DNA of 56,560 nt, taken from contig CANMBS010000035.1 of NCBI GenBank assembly GCA_947496145.1, forward strand, positions 1 to 56,560, in the 5' to 3' direction. A program made the position numbers and the translations under genes. Shown here piece by piece: positions 34,910 through 42,878 of this stretch (the first letter of the stretch is position 1; each line of letters begins with the position of its first letter). A model generated the notes under the pieces. It was not told the origin of the DNA. It ran no database searches and worked only from the letters and a program-made list of their open reading frames with translations. Origin of the DNA: an uncultured Pseudovibrio sp. (GTDB lineage: Bacteria; Pseudomonadota; Alphaproteobacteria; Rhizobiales; Stappiaceae).

Positions 34910-35625
34910 AATCTCTCAAAAAAACTCTGTTCGCCGTCATGTTGACCTTGATGACTGTATTGGCCCCGATGCAACAAGCTCTGGCGGGCTGGCCGGTCTT
35001 TGATGCGGCCAACTACGGACAAAACCTTTTAACTGCCGCGCGAACATTGCAACAGATCAACCAGCAAATCACACAGCTTCAAAACGAAGCGCAGATGCTT
35101 ATCAACCAAACGCGCAACCTCACCAACCTGCCCACGTCAATTTCAGGGGATTTGCAAAACTCACTCAACCGCATGGACGGGCTTATTCGCAGCGCGCGGA
35201 ATGTTTCCTATCAGATCACTGCAATCGATGCTCATTACAAGCGGCTCTATCCCCAAAAATACTCTGCCGCGACCACATCGTCGGAAATTTTCCAAGACGG
35301 GCAGGAAGCATGGAATGTTGCTCGCGAGGGCTTCCAGCATTCATTGCAGGTACAAGCCACTGTTGTTGAACAAGTGCGCACCGATGGTGTTGTTCTGGAC
35401 CGGCTCATTGCACAAAGCCAGGGCGCGGTTGGCAATTTGCAGGTGGCGCAGGCGGGTAATCAACTTACGGCTCTGAGTGCCAAACAGACCATGCAGCTCC
35501 AAACATTATTGGCAGCATCCTCGCGTGCTGACGCCCTTGATCGGGCGGCTGCATTGGCAACGCGTGAGCAAGCCCGTGCACGGTTCGAGAACTTCCTTGG
35601 CGACGGCCAAGCTTACACACGATAG
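34906..35625 (+). CDS. trbJ: TrbJ (VirB5 type)
   Basis: This is a 239-residue periplasmic protein, a minor pilus component or tip adhesin. It has a signal peptide (TLFAVMLTLMTVLAPMQQALA, cleavage likely before GWPVFDAANYGQN). A long helical region rich in Gln and Asn follows (LQQINQQITQLQNEAQMLIN), the typical TrbJ pattern, then an Ala-rich C-terminal helix. It starts on the TrbE stop (ATGA). No TrbK lipoprotein gene follows; the 24-bp gap runs directly to trbL. Confidence 0.92.
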   Translation: MKSLKKTLFAVMLTLMTVLAPMQQALAGWPVFDAANYGQNLLTAARTLQQINQQITQLQNEAQMLINQTRNLTNLPTSISGDLQNSLNRMDGLIRSARNVSYQITAIDAHYKRLYPQKYSAATTSSEIFQDGQEAWNVAREGFQHSLQVQATVVEQVRTDGVVLDRLIAQSQGAVGNLQVAQAGNQLTALSAKQTMQLQTLLAASSRADALDRAAALATREQARARFENFLGDGQAYTR

Positions 35626-35649
35626 CGCTGGGAAGGAGGAAAAAGCGTA

Positions 35650-36993
35650 ATGGATGATCTCAATATCATAGACCAGTTCACGCAAACATTCGTGACCTAT
35701 ATTGATAGCGGCTTTGGTCTGTTATCGGCGGATATCGCGTTTCTGACCACAATTCTGATTGGGATCGACATTGCGTTGGCGGGACTATTCTGGGCTATGG
35801 CAGACGATAAATCTGTCATGCCGTCGCTCATCAAGAAGGTGCTCTATATTGGTGTCTTTGCCTATATTCTCAATAATTTCGCTCTCCTATCACGGATCAT
35901 CTTTGAGAGCTTCGCTGGTCTTGGCCTGAGAGCAACAGGAACAAGCCTCACAATTGCGGATCTCATGCGGCCGGGTTTTGTCGCTGCGACCGGCTATCAG
36001 GCAGCGGAACCGATTTTATTGGAAATCGGTGGCCTTCTTGGCCCCATCGCATTTTTTGAAAATTTCATCATCATTGTCGTACTCTTATTGGCTTGGGCTA
36101 TTGTGCTTTTGGCGTTTTTCATTCTCGCCATTCAGCTTTTCATTACGATCCTTGAGTTCAAGCTGACGACCCTTGCCGGTTTTGTCCTCATCCCTTTCGC
36201 CCTTTGGAACAAAACATCATTTCTGGCAGAAAAGGTACTCGGCAATGTGGTCTCCTCGGGGATCAAGTTGATGGTGTTGGCTGTTATCGTTGGCATTGGG
36301 TCAACGATATTTTCCGCTTTTACCAGTTCATTTACCGGTCCGGACATTAGCATTCAGCAAGCGCTTTCGACTGTGCTGGCGGCAATGTCACTCTTTATGC
36401 TTGGGATTTTCGGTCCCGGCATTGCTGCCGGCCTCGTATCTGGGGCGCCACAGCTTGGAGCCGGAGCTGTTGCAGGAACCGCCCTCGGCCTGGGTGTTGG
36501 CGCGGCAGCGGGCGGTCGTTTGGCAATGGCAGCGGGACGTGCTGCCATGTCTGTCTCCGGTGGAGCTGTGAGAGCAGCTTCCTCCGTGGCAGGCGGCGCC
36601 AGTGCATCCTATAATTTAGCACGCGGCGCTTCCACAGCAACCGGGGCGGCGGGTGTTGCTGCGGGGGCTTCAGGTGTTGCCAAGGCAGGAGCCGGAGCCG
36701 TCAGACAAGGCGTCGGAAACGCCGCCGGTAAAGTAACGGGCGGTATTAAAGACGCTTACAAATCAGGCGGACAAGCAGCGTTTACCGCGACGGGTGGAAA
36801 ACTGCCCGACGGCGCAGCTTCGACAATGGCGGCAAGCGCCACACCGAATACGCCTGAATGGGCGAACAAACTTCAATTACAACAAAATCGCCAGCATGTG
36901 CGCGAAGGCGCTGCAATGGCTGCTCATACGTTGCGCGATGGCGACCGCTCCGGTTCTGGCGACAGCCCCCAATTAAAGGATAGTGACGAATGA
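35650..36993 (+). CDS. trbL: TrbL (VirB6 type)
   Basis: This is a 447-residue polytopic inner-membrane channel protein. Five to six hydrophobic helices fill residues ~25–265 (for example TTILIGIDIALAGLFWAMA and VVLLLAWAIVLLAFFILAI). A low-complexity Gly/Ala-rich C-terminal domain follows (SVAGGASASYNLARGAS, GAAGVAAGASGVAKAGAG), cytoplasmic or periplasmic. The family normally has this arrangement. A GGAAGGAGG-like ribosome-binding site precedes ATG 35650, and the stop overlaps trbF by 4 bp. Confidence 0.93.
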   Translation: MDDLNIIDQFTQTFVTYIDSGFGLLSADIAFLTTILIGIDIALAGLFWAMADDKSVMPSLIKKVLYIGVFAYILNNFALLSRIIFESFAGLGLRATGTSLTIADLMRPGFVAATGYQAAEPILLEIGGLLGPIAFFENFIIIVVLLLAWAIVLLAFFILAIQLFITILEFKLTTLAGFVLIPFALWNKTSFLAEKVLGNVVSSGIKLMVLAVIVGIGSTIFSAFTSSFTGPDISIQQALSTVLAAMSLFMLGIFGPGIAAGLVSGAPQLGAGAVAGTALGLGVGAAAGGRLAMAAGRAAMSVSGGAVRAASSVAGGASASYNLARGASTATGAAGVAAGASGVAKAGAGAVRQGVGNAAGKVTGGIKDAYKSGGQAAFTATGGKLPDGAASTMAASATPNTPEWANKLQLQQNRQHVREGAAMAAHTLRDGDRSGSGDSPQLKDSDE

Positions 36994-37688
36994 TTTTTAC
37001 GCGCGCGACAAACAAATATGGCGATACGCCAATTCCGACAACACCGTATCAAAAAGCCGCTCAAGTCTGGGATGAGCGGATTGGATCAGCCCGACTACAG
37101 GCCCGCAATTGGCGTTTTATGGCTTTTGGTTGTCTGGTGCTTCTTGCCACGCTTTCAGGCGCATTGATCTGGCAAAGCCTGCAAAGCCGCATCACGCCCT
37201 ATGTCATCGAGGTTGATGCGCTGGGTGAGGTTCGCACCGTTGGCCCCGCTATAGTCACATACCGACCAAATGACGCGCAAATCGCCTATCACATGGCGGC
37301 ATTTATCAAGCGTGTCAGATCCGTTTCTGTTGATCCAATCGTTCTTCGGCAACAGTGGGAGACGGCCTATGATTTTGTTACCGATCGCGCTGCACAAATT
37401 CTCAATGAATATGCCCGTGAAAATGATCCCTTTGCTGAGGTCGGGCGTCGTTCAATCGCGGTTGAGATAACCAGCGTTGTTCGTGCCTCCGAGGATAGCT
37501 TTCAGGTGAAGTGGATCGAACGCCACTACATGAGCGGCTCGTTCCAAAAGCTCGAACGCCACACCGCTATTTTGACCATCGTTTTCCAAAAGCCCGCCAA
37601 TGTCACCGCCTTAAACAAAAATCCGCTGGGGCTTTATGTCCACGGACTGAACTGGTCTCGCGATATGGACCCTGGAGATAGAGAATGA
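36990..37688 (+). CDS. trbF: TrbF (VirB8 type)
   Basis: This is a 232-residue bitopic inner-membrane protein that nucleates channel assembly. The N-terminal cytoplasmic stretch (NKYGDTPIPTTPYQKAAQVW) is followed by one membrane helix (FMAFGCLVLLATLSGALIWQ). A periplasmic VirB8 domain then contains VDALGEVRTVGPA and the final NPLGLYVHGLNWSRDM, both typical of TrbF. It overlaps trbL and trbG by 4 bp each. Length and motifs are complete. Confidence 0.95.
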   Translation: MIFTRATNKYGDTPIPTTPYQKAAQVWDERIGSARLQARNWRFMAFGCLVLLATLSGALIWQSLQSRITPYVIEVDALGEVRTVGPAIVTYRPNDAQIAYHMAAFIKRVRSVSVDPIVLRQQWETAYDFVTDRAAQILNEYARENDPFAEVGRRSIAVEITSVVRASEDSFQVKWIERHYMSGSFQKLERHTAILTIVFQKPANVTALNKNPLGLYVHGLNWSRDMDPGDRE

Positions 37689-38725
37689 GAAAAACAATGA
37701 AAACAATTTTGATGATGTGCGGCATGACACTTGCCCTTGGCGCCTGCGCTACAAAACAAAAGCCGCCGTCGATCAGCTATGATTCTGATGATTTCGCGCC
37801 AGCGGCAATCGAAGCCGCACCTCTGGCTCCGATTGTGGTGGTCAAATTGCCTGTACCTCTGCCGTTACCGGGTCAGTTAAAACCCATCGAGGAACATAGC
37901 GAACAGCAGCCGGAAGATGCTGATCCCGCCAAACGCGTTGACGCTGCAAACGCAGCAGCTCGAATTGAACCGGTCCGAGACGGTTACATTAACGCCATAC
38001 AGGTGCATCCTTATACTCCGGGCGCACTTTATCGTCTCTATACGGCGCCGTCCCAGGTTAGCGATATTACGCTTCAAACAGGTGAAAAGCTTTTGTCGGT
38101 TTCCGCTGGTGATACGGTTCGCTGGGTCGTGGGAGATACCAAGAGCGGTGAAGGTGCGATGGCCCAAGTTCATATCCTGGTCAAGCCCACGGCTGCGGAT
38201 CTCCAGACTAACCTTGTCATTACAACCGATCGCCGCGCTTATCATCTCGAAATGGAGAGCTTTAAGAATACCTATATGGCCTCATTATCGTGGCGCTATC
38301 CTCACGATGAGCTTGTTTCATTGAGCCGCCAGAATGAACAAGCTCAAGCCGCAGCAGAACGGATTATCGACACAGGGGTAAGTCTGGACCGGTTGCGCTT
38401 TCGCTATGCGATTACCGGCGATGCCCCGCCGTGGAAACCTGTTCGTGCATTTGATGACGGTCGGAAAGTTTACATTGAGTTCCCGCGTGGCATTGCGCAG
38501 GGCGATGCGCCGCCTTTATTCGTGGTCGGGCCGGAAGGCGACAGCGAGCTGGTCAATTACCGCATGAAAAGCCGCTACTACGTAGTTGATAAGCTGTTCG
38601 CCGCCGCTGAATTGCGTCTTGGCGAAGAACCACAACAAGTCGTGCGCATCAGTCGCACCGATGGGCGTGTCAGTAACCGTAGGCCGAAATCATCAATCAT
38701 TGGGGATATGGGCAATGACAGATGA
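37685..38725 (+). CDS. trbG: TrbG (VirB9 type)
   Basis: This is a 346-residue outer-membrane-complex protein. A lipoprotein signal peptide ends in the lipobox LALGAC, so Cys20 is probably lipidated. The VirB9/CagX domain follows, with LQTGEKLLSVSAGDTVRWVV, the middle FRYAITGDAPPWKPVRAFDD and GRKVYIEFPRGIAQGDAPPL, and RYYVVDKLFAAAELRLG at the end. It overlaps trbF by 4 bp and trbI by 11 bp. With TrbI and TrbF it forms the core complex spanning the envelope. Confidence 0.95.
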   Translation: MRKTMKTILMMCGMTLALGACATKQKPPSISYDSDDFAPAAIEAAPLAPIVVVKLPVPLPLPGQLKPIEEHSEQQPEDADPAKRVDAANAAARIEPVRDGYINAIQVHPYTPGALYRLYTAPSQVSDITLQTGEKLLSVSAGDTVRWVVGDTKSGEGAMAQVHILVKPTAADLQTNLVITTDRRAYHLEMESFKNTYMASLSWRYPHDELVSLSRQNEQAQAAAERIIDTGVSLDRLRFRYAITGDAPPWKPVRAFDDGRKVYIEFPRGIAQGDAPPLFVVGPEGDSELVNYRMKSRYYVVDKLFAAAELRLGEEPQQVVRISRTDGRVSNRRPKSSIIGDMGNDR

Positions 38726-39998
38726 CACCTTTGGCGATGCCGGCAGAGCAGCGCCGGGTGAAAAACAAGCGCCGGAGACGTTGGATCTCCGTGCGCGACC
38801 GCGTCCGGTGACAAGGCTCAATAAGCGCGTGCTTATTGCCTTGAGCGGCATGGGGATTTTGTTGATCTTTGCGGCGACCTTCTATGCGCTGCAACCACGA
38901 TCTTTAAACAGCTCGAACGGCAAAGAACTTTATAATGTGCAGAATAAGGAAACCCCGGAAAATCTGAACAGCCTTCCCAAAAACTATACGGAATACACGC
39001 CGCCAGTCTTGGGCGCACCATTGCCGGGTGAACTGGGAGGGGCAGTTCTTGATGCCGAACGCCGTGCTGGTCTTGAACCGCTTAAACCACTCCCCGGAGG
39101 TGTGCCGTTTCAAACGGATCATATGACGGATATGGAGCGTGCCGAACGCATTCGCCTTGCACAACGCGCGCAACAAGGTCGTGAGTCTTCCGTTTTCTTT
39201 CAAATCTCGCCTAGACGCGAGACAGGTGAGGGTTCGCCAACAGCGACAAACCCGCTTGCGCAAACGGGCCTTGCTGCAAAGCCGTTGGCAACGGCCGCAG
39301 GCGTCGATGGATTAACGCAGCAGGCGCAGGATGATCCCAATCGTCAGCAGCACAAGAATGATTTCCTTGAGAGCAAGCCAGATGATTCCATCTACAATCC
39401 GTATCAATTGCAAATGCCCGTATCGCCATATCAAATCATGGCTGGCACCATTATATCTGCAAGTCTGATCACTGGGCTTAATTCCGATTTGCCGGGCCGT
39501 GTTATCGCGCAAGTCACCCAACCGGTTTATGACACGGTGACAGGTCAACATACCTTAATCCCGCAAGGCGCACGTCTTCTCGGAAAATATGATTCCGTTG
39601 TTGCTTTCGGTCAGGAACGTGCACTCGTAGTCTGGCAACGTCTCATCCTGCCGGATGGTTCATCAGTGGTGATTGATAATCTTCCGGCGACAGATCGGGC
39701 CGGATATGCCGGGCTGGAAGACCAGGTCGATTTGCACACATGGCGGCTCATTAAGGGGATTGCGCTTTCGTCAATGTTCAGTGTTGGAGCGGAGCTTGCA
39801 TTCGGTAGTGACAGTGATCTGATCCGGGCCCTTCAGCGCGGATCGCAAAATTCAACTAATCGGGCTGGTCAACGCATTGTTGAACGAGAAATCAACATCC
39901 AGCCGACAATAACTATAAGACCTGGTTATCCGCTTCGCGTGATCGCCCATAAGGATATTGTGCTCCAGCCCTTCATTCAAAGAAAGGTTACTCAATGA
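38715..39998 (+). CDS. trbI: TrbI (VirB10 type)
   Basis: This is a 427-residue envelope-spanning protein. The N-terminal cytoplasmic segment (RARPRPVTRLNKRVLIALSG) runs into one membrane helix (GMGILLIFAATFYAL). A proline-rich periplasmic linker follows, then the VirB10 β-barrel domain: MAGTIISASLITGLNSDLPG, YDTVTGQHTLIPQGARLLG and IRPGYPLRVIAHKDIVLQPF. ATG 38715 was chosen because it overlaps the trbG stop by 11 bp and matches family starts; a longer upstream frame lies inside trbG. The stop overlaps the DUF2274 gene. Confidence 0.95.
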   Translation: MTDDTFGDAGRAAPGEKQAPETLDLRARPRPVTRLNKRVLIALSGMGILLIFAATFYALQPRSLNSSNGKELYNVQNKETPENLNSLPKNYTEYTPPVLGAPLPGELGGAVLDAERRAGLEPLKPLPGGVPFQTDHMTDMERAERIRLAQRAQQGRESSVFFQISPRRETGEGSPTATNPLAQTGLAAKPLATAAGVDGLTQQAQDDPNRQQHKNDFLESKPDDSIYNPYQLQMPVSPYQIMAGTIISASLITGLNSDLPGRVIAQVTQPVYDTVTGQHTLIPQGARLLGKYDSVVAFGQERALVVWQRLILPDGSSVVIDNLPATDRAGYAGLEDQVDLHTWRLIKGIALSSMFSVGAELAFGSDSDLIRALQRGSQNSTNRAGQRIVEREINIQPTITIRPGYPLRVIAHKDIVLQPFIQRKVTQ

Positions 39999-40270
39999 CC
40001 CTTAAACTTTCCAAACTACCTAATCGCACGCCCATCAAGGTCACATCGACATTTCCGCCAGATGTACATGATGCGTTGACCGATTATGCCCGCATCTACG
40101 AAGAAACTTACGGGGCAAAGGAAAAGATCGAAGACCTTGTCCCGTACATCGTCGCAAACTTTCTTGACGCTGACAGCGGTTTCAAGAAAGCGCGCAGACA
40201 ACTTTCCGCCACCACTTCCAAACCCACCACACGCTCGCCGATCAATCCAGCCAGAGAAGGAGACAAATAA
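39995..40270 (+). CDS. DUF2274 protein
   Basis: This is a 91-residue protein of the DUF2274 family, the usual companion downstream of trbI in alphaproteobacterial elements. It has LSKLPNRTPIKVTSTFPPDV, HDALTDYARIYEETYG and LVPYIVANFLDADSGFKKAR, a pattern suggestive of a ribbon-helix-helix protein. Start overlaps trbI stop by 4 bp, and its stop overlaps the next start by one base. A regulatory or relaxosome accessory role is plausible from fold and position only. Confidence 0.88.
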   Translation: MTLKLSKLPNRTPIKVTSTFPPDVHDALTDYARIYEETYGAKEKIEDLVPYIVANFLDADSGFKKARRQLSATTSKPTTRSPINPAREGDK

Positions 40271-40584
40271 TGGCTACTCAGATTGGAACTTTTCACAAAA
40301 GGGGGGCACATTATGAGGGGGTTATTGAGACCCGTAAAATCAATGATTTGGGAACGGTCTATATTGAGCCGTATGAAAAGAAACCTGATAGCAGCGAACC
40401 TGATTATCTCGTCCGCAGTGGACGGTTTCAGATCGGACGTGGCTGGAAACAGGTCACTAAAGATGGCAGAAGTGAATATATCAATCTCATCATCGACGAT
40501 CCGCATTTGGATCAAGAAATACGTGTGCGCCTCGTGAAGAAAGATGAACAGCATATTCTTCTCTGGGAACGAATTTTTGATTGA
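40270..40584 (+). CDS. DUF736 family protein (copy 2)
   Basis: This is a 104-residue second DUF736 member, clearly diverged from the copy at 21679. The family frame is visible: IGTFHKRGAHYEGVIETRKI at the N-terminus, PDYLVRSGRFQIGRGWKQ in the middle and HILLWERIFD at the end. It closes the Trb operon and is translationally coupled to the DUF2274 gene (TAATG). After it, 136 bp without a gene separate the conjugation module from the convergent cysteine desulfurase gene of the defence island. Confidence 0.82.
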   Translation: MATQIGTFHKRGAHYEGVIETRKINDLGTVYIEPYEKKPDSSEPDYLVRSGRFQIGRGWKQVTKDGRSEYINLIIDDPHLDQEIRVRLVKKDEQHILLWERIFD

Positions 40585-40720
40585 AGCCGGACTTTCGGAA
40601 CGTCGTAGCAAGACAAGCTAAACTGGTGAAAAACCGCTACTCATCTAAAGAGTTCTATTTTTGCTCATGTGGATTCTTAGCCCTAATTACTTGATGTGCC
40701 TGCCATTTAACAACCGGTGA

Positions 40721-41860
40721 TTATTCGGCTTGATAGGCGCTTGCCAAAATACCGACAGCTGTATCTACTTGCTCATCAGTTGAGAACCTTCCAAAACTGA
40801 ACCGGATGCATTCCGATGCAAAATCCCGACTATGGCCCATCGCAGTCAAAACGTGGGATGGCTCAATAGATCTTGATGAACAGGCTGATTGCGTTGAAGC
40901 AGCAATCAATGGTTGAATGCGTGTCAGAAGATCTGCGGAATCACACCCTGGGAATCGCATTAGAGCATTGCCAGGGTGTCTATACTCGAGCCGACCAACT
41001 AACGTAGCAATTTGTTTTTTTTCAAGTAAATCAACAAATCTGTTTCGAATTGCGGCAACGTCTGTACGTTCATTTTCCCCGAAATCTCGAACGAGTCGGC
41101 AGGCTTCGCCAAAACCCACGATCAATTCTGTGGGCATGGTTCCCCCACGACGCCCACCTTGTTGGCCTCCGCCAACGATAACTGGTTTCATCATTTCTGA
41201 AGCGCCTGGGCTCGTGAGCAGAGCACCAACGCCCTTTGCTCCATAAAGTTTGTGTGCAGAAATGGTGGCCAAGTCAATATTGAGATCGAGTAGGTCAACA
41301 TTCATTGCAGTGGGTGCTTGTGCAAGATCAACATGGAGCATGACACCATGTGACTTGCACAAATTTGAAATAGCTGCAAGATTAGCAATCGCACCGTTCT
41401 CATTGTTAACCCCTACAATGGATACGAGAGAGGTAGCGTCGTTTAGCAACGTTTTTAAATATCTAGGGTCGGGTGCGCCGTGTTCATCTAAAGCTATTTG
41501 TTGGACGACCAAACCGCTATTAGCCGCTTCATTGAGTATCGATCCATGGTCGGCAGCGCCGATCAAGATTTCGGTTCGCTGAGAACGTTCTACGATGGCC
41601 TGTGCAGAACGAAATACCATAGCATTTGCCTCGCTTGCACCTGACGTAAAAATCACGTCATCACCTTGAAGCCCAAAGAGATTTCCGACTTGTTCGGCTG
41701 CCTTTTCGATGGCTTTGGCAGCGTGCCATCCGAGCGCATGATCGGCTGCGTGTGGATTGGCAAAAAGCTTTGTAGACGCCTCTTGCATGATCTTCAAAAC
41801 ACGTTCATCAACAGGCGTGGAAGCCTGATAGTCGAGATAAATGGTTTCACCAACTTGCAT
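40721..41860 (-). CDS. sspA: Cysteine desulfurase, SspA/DndA/IscS type
   Basis: This is a 379-residue pyridoxal-phosphate enzyme that takes sulfur from L-cysteine as a persulfide. The PLP lysine is Lys204 in ATISAHKLYGAKGVG. His105 in AADHGSIL stacks on the cofactor, and the persulfide cysteine is Cys327 in STQSACSSRS. It is divergent from the DUF4007 gene, 79 bp away, with a palindromic region between. No Isc or Suf genes are nearby, so it most likely supplies sulfur to the PP-loop protein at 46162 for DNA phosphorothioation. The ribosome-binding site GAGGG precedes ATG 41860. Confidence 0.85.
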   Translation of the reverse strand: MQVGETIYLDYQASTPVDERVLKIMQEASTKLFANPHAADHALGWHAAKAIEKAAEQVGNLFGLQGDDVIFTSGASEANAMVFRSAQAIVERSQRTEILIGAADHGSILNEAANSGLVVQQIALDEHGAPDPRYLKTLLNDATSLVSIVGVNNENGAIANLAAISNLCKSHGVMLHVDLAQAPTAMNVDLLDLNIDLATISAHKLYGAKGVGALLTSPGASEMMKPVIVGGGQQGGRRGGTMPTELIVGFGEACRLVRDFGENERTDVAAIRNRFVDLLEKKQIATLVGRLEYRHPGNALMRFPGCDSADLLTRIQPLIAASTQSACSSRSIEPSHVLTAMGHSRDFASECIRFSFGRFSTDEQVDTAVGILASAYQAE

Positions 41861-41886
41861 ATTACCCTCAATGCTGGACGAAGTCT

Positions 41887-41918
41887 CCAGTACATAGTAT
41901 AGCTGATTTGTATACTGG
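41887..41918. promoter_or_regulatory. Nested inverted repeats in the sspA–sspB divergent promoter
   Basis: CCAGTA (41887–41892) pairs with TACTGG (41913–41918), and inside it AGTATA (41896–41901) pairs with TATACT (41911–41916). The region lies midway between the two divergent start codons, a typical position for a shared operator. No dedicated regulator gene is adjacent. Confidence 0.5.
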
Positions 41919-41939
41919 ATGATATCCCCAGGAGGTCAA

Positions 41940-42878
41940 GTGAGCATTCACGATTTAAAATCAGACGACTATCGTCCATCATTCTCGGGTCATGAAACCT
42001 TTCCCATGCGTTATGGTTGGCTGCAGAAGGCTTATCGAGCCGTCAGCGATGCTCCGTCAGCGAAGGATGCGGTTCACGTCTTTCGGGATCCCGAATCGAT
42101 TGCACGATTTGGAGTTGGTCGGAACATGGTCAGCGCAATTCGGCATTGGGCGATTGGAGCAGGGATACTTGAAGAAACCAAAGAGGGGCTTGAGGTAACA
42201 TGGCTCGGGGCAATGTTGTTCGGCGAGAACGGAACTGATCCGTATCTCGAAGAAGATGCCTCACTTTGGCTGCTTCATTGGCATTTAGTAGCACGTCCCC
42301 GGCTCACTTCAGCCTATTGGCTCTTTAACGAATTTAGAGGGGGTAGTTTTATTCGGCAGGATATTGTCGCACCTTTGCTTAAACTTGCGCTAGAACGTGG
42401 ATGGAATCGCGTTGCTTCGACGACTGTGGATCGGGACCTGCAGTGCCTGCTCAGAACTTACATCGGAGGGCGCGGCTCAAGCGAGGCCGGAGAGTCTATA
42501 CTCTCTGAGCTAGGCCTGATTCGACCGATGGATAAACAGCGGTCGACTTTGTCACGCGGGCGCAAACCGAATCTTCCAAATTCCGTATTTCTTTATTGTT
42601 TCAACGAGTTTTGGAACAAATTCGCGCCTGAACAGGCTACCATGTCCTTCGAAAACGCTGCCTACGCACCGGGCTCTCCGGGTCGCGTGTTTCTTCTTGA
42701 TGAGGATGATATCGTTGACCGCCTTGAACAACTTGAAGAAATATCGGATGGGACATTGGCTTGGTCGGAGACAGCAGGATTGCGTCAGATCATCCGGAAT
42801 AAAAAACGCCCGATAAAAACGGAACGTCTCATCCTTCACAAAATGCTCATAACTGATCGTTTGAGGGAGGCAGCATGA
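41940..42878 (+). CDS. sspB: DUF4007 protein, SspB-like
   Basis: This is a 312-residue protein from GTG 41940, which has AGGAGG just upstream; ATG 41919 would lie before that site. The DUF4007 signature is clear: FSGHETFPMRYGWLQKAY (His18), RFGVGRNMVSAIRHW, and LEEDASLWLLHWHLVA. In the SspABCD single-strand phosphorothioation system the SspB component is of this family and is described as a DNA nickase. The next gene starts inside its stop (ATGA at 42875), so translation is coupled with the ATPase. Confidence 0.82.
   Translation: MSIHDLKSDDYRPSFSGHETFPMRYGWLQKAYRAVSDAPSAKDAVHVFRDPESIARFGVGRNMVSAIRHWAIGAGILEETKEGLEVTWLGAMLFGENGTDPYLEEDASLWLLHWHLVARPRLTSAYWLFNEFRGGSFIRQDIVAPLLKLALERGWNRVASTTVDRDLQCLLRTYIGGRGSSEAGESILSELGLIRPMDKQRSTLSRGRKPNLPNSVFLYCFNEFWNKFAPEQATMSFENAAYAPGSPGRVFLLDEDDIVDRLEQLEEISDGTLAWSETAGLRQIIRNKKRPIKTERLILHKMLITDRLREAA

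Larger units (their letters stand above)
17815..40584 (+). mobile_element. Conjugative module of an integrative and conjugative element
   Basis: This is a continuous plus-strand block: ArdC, DUF2958, ParB-like, DUF736, DUF6499/DUF2285, HTH, DUF2840, TraF, relaxase, TraG, RHH, TrbB–C–D–E–J–L–F–G–I, DUF2274 and DUF736. The content is that of alphaproteobacterial ICEs using a P-type (Trb) secretion channel. TrbK and TrbH are not seen, as is usual for this subgroup. The full island probably extends from the recombinase at 178–1804 through the defence genes, but the right attachment site is not visible, so only the module itself is delimited. A replication initiator is also absent, favouring an ICE over a plasmid. 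Confidence 0.8.
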
